14,011 nt of DNA from CAVVZJ01 sp963752755. Its GTDB lineage: Bacteria; Planctomycetota; Planctomycetia; Isosphaerales; Isosphaeraceae. Every line of letters starts with the position of its first letter. Positions within the stretch are counted from its first letter, which is position 1. Positions 9,191 to 14,011 of this stretch are shown here, in pieces. The position numbers were made by a program, and so were the translations under genes. A model generated the notes under the pieces. The model searched no databases. It was not told the origin of the DNA and worked only from the letters and a program-made list of their open reading frames with translations. The DNA lies in NCBI GenBank assembly GCA_963752755.1, contig CAVVZJ010000016.1, positions 1 to 14,011 on the forward strand, written 5' to 3'.

Positions 9191-10024
9191 ATGAGAACGC
9201 ACCACTATCCCAGCGATGTCACCGATGCCCAGTGGACCTTGATCGAGCCGCACCTCCCGCCCGAGCCAGGCGGCGGGCGGCCCCGCAAGACCGACATGCG
9301 CGACGTCCTCGACGCCGTCTTCTATATCCTCCGGACCGGATGCCAGTGGCGGTACCTCCCCGGCGACTTGCCCCCCAAGAGCACCGTCTGGCGCTACTAC
9401 GACCAGTGGCGGTCCGACGGCACCCTCGACACGATCCATGACCGGCTCCGCCGCAAGGTCCGGGCGAAGGAGAAACCGTACCATCCCCGCACCACCGCCA
9501 GCGTCGACAGCCAGTCGGTCGATACGACCTCCGGCGGCGAGCAGCGGGGCCGCGACAACGCCAAGAACGTCGACGGGCGGAAACGCCATATCGTCGTGGA
9601 CAGCATGGGGTTGCTGCTGGCCGTGCTGGTGACCGCCGCCTCGGTCGACGATGCGGCGGCGGCTCCGGAACTGTTCGCCCGGCTGGCGGGCCAGCCGATG
9701 GGCAAGGTGAGGCGGATGTACGCCGACAACAAGTACCACAACTTCGCTCTCTACGAGTGGGTCGAGACAAACGCCGGCTGGGGCCTGGAGATCATCCGGC
9801 GGCCCAAGGGCCAGCGGGGTTGGGTGCGGCTGCCAATCCGATGGACGGTGGAGCGGACGTTCGCGTGGCTGGGTCGGTGCCGGCGGCTGAGCCAGGACCG
9901 GGAGAAGACCGTCCTGTCATCGGAGTCGTTCCTCAAGCTGGCGATGATCCAGTTGATGCTGCATCGCCTTGAGCCCTCGGGCGAGGACGCCGAGTTCCGT
10001 TATCCGAGGCCGGCGGCAGCCTGA
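9191..10024 (+). CDS. IS5-family DDE transposase
   Basis: An intact 277-residue protein. The N-terminus MRTHHYPSDVTDAQWTLIEP and the helix-turn-helix region RPRKTDMRDVLDAVFYILRT, followed by GCQWRYLP, are typical of IS5/IS1031-type transposases (DUF4096-like N-terminal domain). The catalytic DDE core shows SVDSQSVDTT (first D), YADNKYHN (second D) and TVERTFAWLGRCRRLSQD (E with the downstream R/K helix). It cuts and rejoins DNA at the element's terminal repeats. The start is the ATG 51 bases inside the left end. An upstream open frame continues back into the DUF1016 fragment, but this is a by-product of a frameshift there. Confidence 0.93.
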   Translation: MRTHHYPSDVTDAQWTLIEPHLPPEPGGGRPRKTDMRDVLDAVFYILRTGCQWRYLPGDLPPKSTVWRYYDQWRSDGTLDTIHDRLRRKVRAKEKPYHPRTTASVDSQSVDTTSGGEQRGRDNAKNVDGRKRHIVVDSMGLLLAVLVTAASVDDAAAAPELFARLAGQPMGKVRRMYADNKYHNFALYEWVETNAGWGLEIIRRPKGQRGWVRLPIRWTVERTFAWLGRCRRLSQDREKTVLSSESFLKLAMIQLMLHRLEPSGEDAEFRYPRPAAA

Positions 10025-10045
10025 TACCCCTTATGGGACAGTCAC
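10025..10045 (-). repeat. Right terminal inverted repeat of the IS element
   Basis: Reverse complement reads GTGACTGTCCCATAAGGGG, mirroring the left end. It begins immediately after the transposase stop. Confidence 0.85.
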
Positions 10046-10048
10046 TCA
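10046..10048. repeat. Target site duplication, right copy (TCA)
   Basis: Second copy of the TCA next to the right terminal repeat; DUF1016 coding sequence resumes directly after it. Confidence 0.8.
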
Positions 10049-10594
10049 GAAGCCCGAACCCGGCGATGCCGTCTCGGCCCGCGACGAGTTGCACGATCCC
10101 TACCTGCTGGAATTCCTCGGCCTGATGGACGAATACGCCGAGAGCGACCTGGAGGACGCCATCATCCGGCACCTGGAGTCGTTCCTGCTGGAGATGGGCT
10201 TCGGCTTCACCTTCGTCGCCCGCCAGAAGCGTATCCGGGTCGGGGACGAGTGGTACCGGATCGACCTGCTGCTCTACCACCGGGTCCTGCGTTGCCTGGT
10301 GATCATCGACCTCAAGACGGGGCCGTTCACCCACGCCGACGCCGGGCAGATGAACCTCTACCTCAACTACGCCCGGGAGCACCTGACCCTGGAGGGGGAG
10401 GAGGACCCGGTCGGGCTGATCCTGTGCAGCGACAAGAACGACGCGGTGGTCAAGTACGCCACCGGCGGGATCAGGACCCAGGTCTTCGCCTCGAAGTATC
10501 TGACCGAATTGCCCGACGAGGAGACGCTGCGGCGGGAAATCCTCGCGACCCAACGCGCCCTGGAGCACCACGCCGCCGCGAAGAAAGGCAAGCC

Positions 10595-13500
10595 ATGAGC
10601 AAGCTCCCCTGGTAACCCTGGCACAAGGTCGTCGCCCTGCGGGACGACCTCGCCCGCAAGCGAGTCTCCCTCTCGCAGTTCGCCGCCGACCTCATACGAC
10701 GTGATCATGGACCGGGGCCGCGAGGTCTACCGCAAGCCGGCCGAGTTCTTCGCCCTGACCTTCCCGACCTACAACCTCCGCGAACTGGCCAAGGATGTCG
10801 TCCACCGCCTCGCCGGCAAGAACGACAAGGCCATGCGGCAGTTGGAGTTGACCTACGGCGGCGGCAAGACGCACACGCTGATCACCCTGCTGCACCTGGT
10901 CCGCGACCCGGCGAACCTGCCCGACCTGCCCGCCGTCCACGAGTTCGTCGAGCACATCGGCATGGAGCCGCCCCGGACCAAGGTCGTGGCCCTGCGCTTC
11001 GACAAGCTCGACGTGGAGAAGGGCATGGAGGTCAAGGGGCCGTCCGGCGAGCCGCGCTGGCTGAGGCACCCCTGGAGCGTGCTGGCCTACCAGATCGCCG
11101 GCGCCGAGGGGCTCCGGCTGCTCCACGCCGACGGCCAGGACGAGGAACGCGAGGGCGCCCCGGCCGAGAACCTGCTGCTCGACCTGCTGGCCATCCCGCC
11201 GCAAGGACGACCTCGCGGTCCTGATCCTGATCGACGAAGTGCTGATGTACGCCCACGAGAAGGTCGGCCTGGACCCGGCCTGGCGCGGGCGGCTGATCAA
11301 CTTCTTCCAGTACCTCACCCAGGCCGCGACCAAGGTGGACCGCTGCTGCGATCGTGGCCTCGCTGCTGGCCAGCGAGCCGAGCAAGAGCGACGCCTTGGG
11401 CAGGGAGATCGCCCAGGAACTCTTCACCATCTTCCGCCGCGAGCGCGAGGAGGGCATCCAGCCGGTGCTCAAGGAGGACGTGGCCGAGGTGCTGCGGCGG
11501 CGGTTCTTCAAGCCCGACTCGATCCGGGACCGCGAGGCGTTCCGGCCGCACGTCGTCGCCGCCCTCAAGGGCATCGCCGAGCGGGACGAGGAGACCGCGA
11601 AGGAGCGCAAGCCGGCCGAGGAGCGGTTCCTCGCGAGCTTCCCGTTCCACCCCGACCTGACCGAGGTCTTCTACACCAAATGGACCCAGCTGGAGGGCTT
11701 CCAGCGGACGCGCGGCGTCCTGCGGACCTTCGCGCTGGCCCTGCGGGACGCCGTCGGGATGGGACCAGAGCCCGCTGGTCGGCCCGAACGTCTTCCTGAC
11801 CGAGCCGGGCCAGCGTCGACGATCTCGGCGGCGGCCCGGGAGTTGACCGGGATCGCCGGCCAGCGAGGAATACGAGGGGAAGCGGCAGGACTGGAACTCG
11901 GCATCCTCGAAGGGGAACTCGGCAAGGCCGTGCGAAATCCAGGCCGAGATCTCCGGCCTGGATCACCGCGAGGTCGAGCAGGCGGTGCTCGCCACCTTCT
12001 TCCACTCCCAGCCGCTCGGCCAGCAGGCGTCACTCCGCGACCTGACGCTGCTGCTCGGCCCCGACCCGGCCCGACAAGATTCAGTTGCGAGAAGGCCCTG
12101 CTGAAGTGGGCCGAGTCAGTCGCTGGTTCCTGGACGAGGCGAGTTCGACCGCCGAGGCCAAGCCGGGGCCGGACGGCAAGACGGCCGGTGCCGAAGTCCT
12201 GGCGGCTGGGCTCGAAGCCCAACCTGAACCAGATGCACCACGACGCCCGCTCCCGGGTCCTACCGAGCTGATCGAGCCGATGCTGCTCAAGGCGATCGAG
12301 AGGCTCAAGAGCCTGACGTCGGGCACGTGCGGGCGAGGGGTTCAAGGTCAAGGTCCACAACCTGCCCGACAAGCCGAACGACATCACCGACGACGGCGAC
12401 TTCCATTACGCCGTGCTCGGGCCGAAGGCCGCGTCCACCTCGGGCAACCCCAGCACCGAGGCCCGCCGGTTCCTCGACGAGACCACCGGGTCCGGACCGA
12501 CCCCGCGTGTACCGCAACGCGGTGGTCCTGGCCGTGCCCTCGCGGGAGGGGCTGGAGGTCGCCAGGACCCGCATCCGCGACTACCTGGGCTGGGAGGAGG
12601 TCCAGTCGCAGCTCAAGGGCAAGGAGGTGGACCTGGTCCGCCGCGAGACGCTGGCGGTCGAACCTGGAAGACGGCGAAGAAGAAGGTCCCCGAGGCGGTT
12701 CAGCAGGCGTACAACATCGTCGTCACCGTCTCCGAGGACAACGAGGTCCAGGCGTTCAAGCTCACCCTGGACACCACGCGCCCGCTGTTCGACCAGATCA
12801 AGTCCGAACTCCCGCGCCCGCATCCAGGAAACGGCGATCAGCTACGAGGCCCTGCTGCCCGAGGGCCCCTACGACCTCTGGCGGTCGGGGGAGACCTCGC
12901 GGCGGGTCAAGGACCTGGTCGGGGCGTTCGCCCAGTTCCCGCACCTGCCGAAGATGCTCAACCGGCAGGCGATCCTGGACACCCTCATCCAGGGCTGCCG
13001 GGAGGGCCAGTTCGTCCTTCGGGTGACCCGGCCCGACCGCTCGACCCGGACGATCTGGCGGCAGGAGCCCGACGAGTCCGACCTGAAGAACACGACGATG
13101 GAGGTGGTCCTGCCCGAGTCGGTCGAGTTGTCGACATCGAGCCGGCGCTGCTGGCCCCCGGCGTGCTGCCGGAGCTGTGGGAGGGCTCGGAAGTCTCCGT
13201 GGCCGATGTGCGGGCCTACTTCTCGGGCGGGAAGGTGATCCAGGTTCGCCCGGCAGGGGTACGACGAGCCGGTCACGATCCCGAAGGCTCCGCAGACGGT
13301 CGTGGACGAGGCGATCGGCTGGGCGGTCAAGGAGGGCAAGCTCTGGCTCACCGAGCGGCCCCACGAGCCTGTACGCCGAGGAGGTCCCCGCCGGGCTCCT
13401 GACCGGCGAGGCCCGCTTGCAGCCGCCGCCGGCGCCGATGGCCGCGACCGACGTGATGCCCGAGAACTTGCCCGATGCCTGGACGGCGAGGTCGCCACGG

Positions 13501-13942
13501 CGTCGCGATCGCGGATGCCCTCTCCGCGAAGGCGGGCAAGACCCTGCCCTGGGCGACGGTCCGCACTGCCATCGACGGGGCCTGCCAGGGCCGGCTCCTG
13601 GAGCGGACCGTCGACTCCGGCCCCTGGCCGTGCGACTACGCCGGGTCCCCGAAGGTGCTGGTGCGGGTCCCCGCGTCGAAGCCGGTCGGTACCGGCAAGC
13701 CGAAGGTCGAGACGCCCCAACCGCCCGCCGGGGTGCTGACGGCCTCGGCCTACCTCAACCCTGGGGAGGTCCAGGACCTCGCCGACCAGATCGGCGGGAT
13801 CAGCGGCATGGCGGTCGGCTATGACCTGAAGGTGATGGTGCGGGTCGAGGTGGGTTCGGACGGGAAGCGACCGCCGGAGGACCTCGTCGCCAAGATCAAC
13901 GAGAAGCTCGGTGAGGTCTCCCAGGGCCTCAAGCTCAGTTGA
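10595..13942 (+). pseudogene. DUF499 (COG1483) P-loop ATPase of a methylation-linked defence system, multiply frameshifted as sequenced
   Basis: Expected product about 1115 residues. From ATG at 10595 (overlapping the DUF1016 stop as ATGA) the order is: PWHKVVALRDDL and SLSQFAADL; YRKPAEFFALTFPTYNLREL; Walker A in LTYGGGKTHTL (10854-10877); Walker B LILIDEV (about 11221-11241); REKEEG-like REREEGIQPVLKEDVAEVL; RFLASFPFHPDLTEVFYTKW; PKSWRLGSKPNLNQMHHDA; HNLPDKPNDITDDGDFHYAV; VYRNAVVLAVPSREGLEVAR; IQETAISYEALLPEGPYDLW; QAILDTLIQGCREGQFVLRV; KEGKLWLTERPHE; and GKTLPWATVRTAIDG to the stop at 13940-13942. The whole family length is present, but the frame changes about twenty times, and an in-frame TAA lies at 10613-10615 (codon 7). 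Family members are predicted AAA+/STAND-like ATPases found beside DUF1156 methyltransferases. The function is presumed to be DNA or phage sensing coupled to ATP hydrolysis, by analogy with BrxC/PglY. It cannot be expressed as read; sequencing error versus decay is unresolved. Confidence 0.85.
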
Positions 13943-13955
13943 GGGGGTAGACACG

Positions 13956-14011
13956 GTGTCGCGGGTCCTGGGCAGCGAGCAAACCCTGGAAATGGTGGTC
14001 AACTGCAAGAC
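13956..14011 (+). CDS. Start of a further operon gene (partial, unidentified)
   Basis: GTG at 13956 follows a strong purine-rich site GAGGGGG (13941-13947) with an 8-base gap, beginning at the DUF499 stop. The frame stays open to the window edge (VSRVLGSEQTLEMVVNCK). It is too short to identify. Tight spacing suggests the operon continues. Confidence 0.45.
   Translation, partial: MSRVLGSEQTLEMVVNCK

Larger units (their letters stand above)
9140..10045 (+). mobile_element. IS5-family insertion sequence (906 bp, IS1031-like), complete
   Basis: Terminal inverted repeats start GAGTCTGTCCCAGAAGGGG on the left and read GTGACTGTCCCATAAGGGG on the right in reverse complement, matching at 17 of 21 positions. 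The element is flanked by TCA at 9137-9139 and 10046-10048. A 3-bp TNA duplication is typical of the IS1031 group of the IS5 family. One intact transposase gene fills nearly the whole element. Composition is like the host genome, and the intact gene with a clean target duplication suggests a recent insertion. It sits inside the DUF1016 nuclease gene, in the same orientation as the operon. Confidence 0.9.
8417..10598 (+). pseudogene. DUF1016 (YhcG-type) PD-(D/E)XK nuclease, interrupted by an IS element
   Basis: The N-terminal part (8417-9139) has the DUF1016_N signature ILTATYWQVGRYLVEFEQ, YGEGLLKRLAEDL and FSRQNLQQMRAFFL, then after one frame change (about 8870-8915) FPLSWSHYVRLMAVE and ARAFYEAEAIRGGWSVRQL. 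The C-terminal part (10049-10598) has DPYLLEFLGL, ESDLEDAIIRHLE, GDEWYRIDLLLYHRVLRCLV, IIDLKTGPFTHADAGQMNLY and PVGLILCSDKND. Catalytic candidates are Asp10263-10265 and the D-x-K at 10308-10316. Removing the insertion element plus one TCA copy restores ...RAQ-KPEPGD... in frame, giving roughly 424 codons. The start overlaps the methyltransferase stop (ATGA) and the stop overlaps the DUF499 start (ATGA), so the gene was a coupled member of the operon. DUF1016 proteins commonly accompany restriction-modification genes and are thought to be nucleases. The insertion should inactivate it. Confidence 0.88.

Noticed and set aside
10595..13942. Programmed ribosomal frameshifting as an explanation for the frame changes
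   Set aside because: Far too many changes, in both directions, without a recurring slippery heptamer.
1..14011. CRISPR array, tRNA, rRNA, retron or toxin-antitoxin pair
   Set aside because: No spaced repeat array, no cloverleaf-like or rRNA sequence, no reverse transcriptase and no small paired genes were seen on either strand.

Overview
The window is a high-GC bacterial segment (about 70% G+C by eye). It carries most of a methylation-linked, probably anti-phage operon on the + strand, next to a divergent housekeeping-type gene. Codon use and the character of the proteins suggest a soil or aquatic Planctomycete (Isosphaeraceae-like), but this is an inference; no rRNA, tRNA or marker gene is present to confirm it.

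Layout. (1) 1-726, minus: a DUF72/YecE-family gene running off the left edge. (2) 727-1028: intergenic region with a short inverted repeat and a strong ribosome binding site. (3) 1029-4428, plus: SNF2-family helicase with a C-terminal DUF3883-like domain that shows a nuclease-like D...E-x-K pattern. (4) 4442-5287: a gene of distinctly lower GC with a possible PD-(D/E)XK-like core and no recognised family. (5) 5335-8420: DUF1156-family (COG1743) adenine-specific DNA methyltransferase with DPFAGGG and DPPY motifs and a zinc ribbon. (6) 8417-10598: DUF1016/YhcG-type PD-(D/E)XK nuclease, split by a complete 906-bp IS5-family element (9140-10045) with terminal inverted repeats and a 3-bp TCA target duplication. 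(7) 10595-13942: DUF499 (COG1483) P-loop ATPase. (8) 13956-end: the first codons of a further gene. Methyltransferase to nuclease, and nuclease to ATPase, are joined by ATGA stop/start overlaps, so these genes form one translationally coupled operon.

How the genes may work together. A DUF1156 methyltransferase, a SNF2 helicase and a DUF499-type ATPase together recall BREX type 3-like and other DUF499/DUF1156 anti-phage loci: self-DNA is methylated and unmodified phage DNA is sensed and handled by motor proteins. Two nuclease-like proteins (the unknown gene and DUF1016) are the unusual parts. No PglZ, BrxL or DrmA/B/C is visible here, so the system is only partly seen.

State of the sequence. 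Conserved protein sequence continues along each core gene, but the reading frame changes often: about 3 times in DUF72, 3 in the helicase, at least 10 in the methyltransferase, 1 in DUF1016 and about 20 in DUF499. The transposase, the unknown gene and most of the helicase are clean. Lesions are almost all single-base indels with well-preserved peptides on either side, and the unrelated DUF72 gene has them too, so many are probably sequencing errors in GC-rich DNA. The IS insertion is real, and it interrupts an operon gene. An in-frame TAA at codon 7 of DUF499 and a low-GC, badly broken stretch of the methyltransferase could be true decay.
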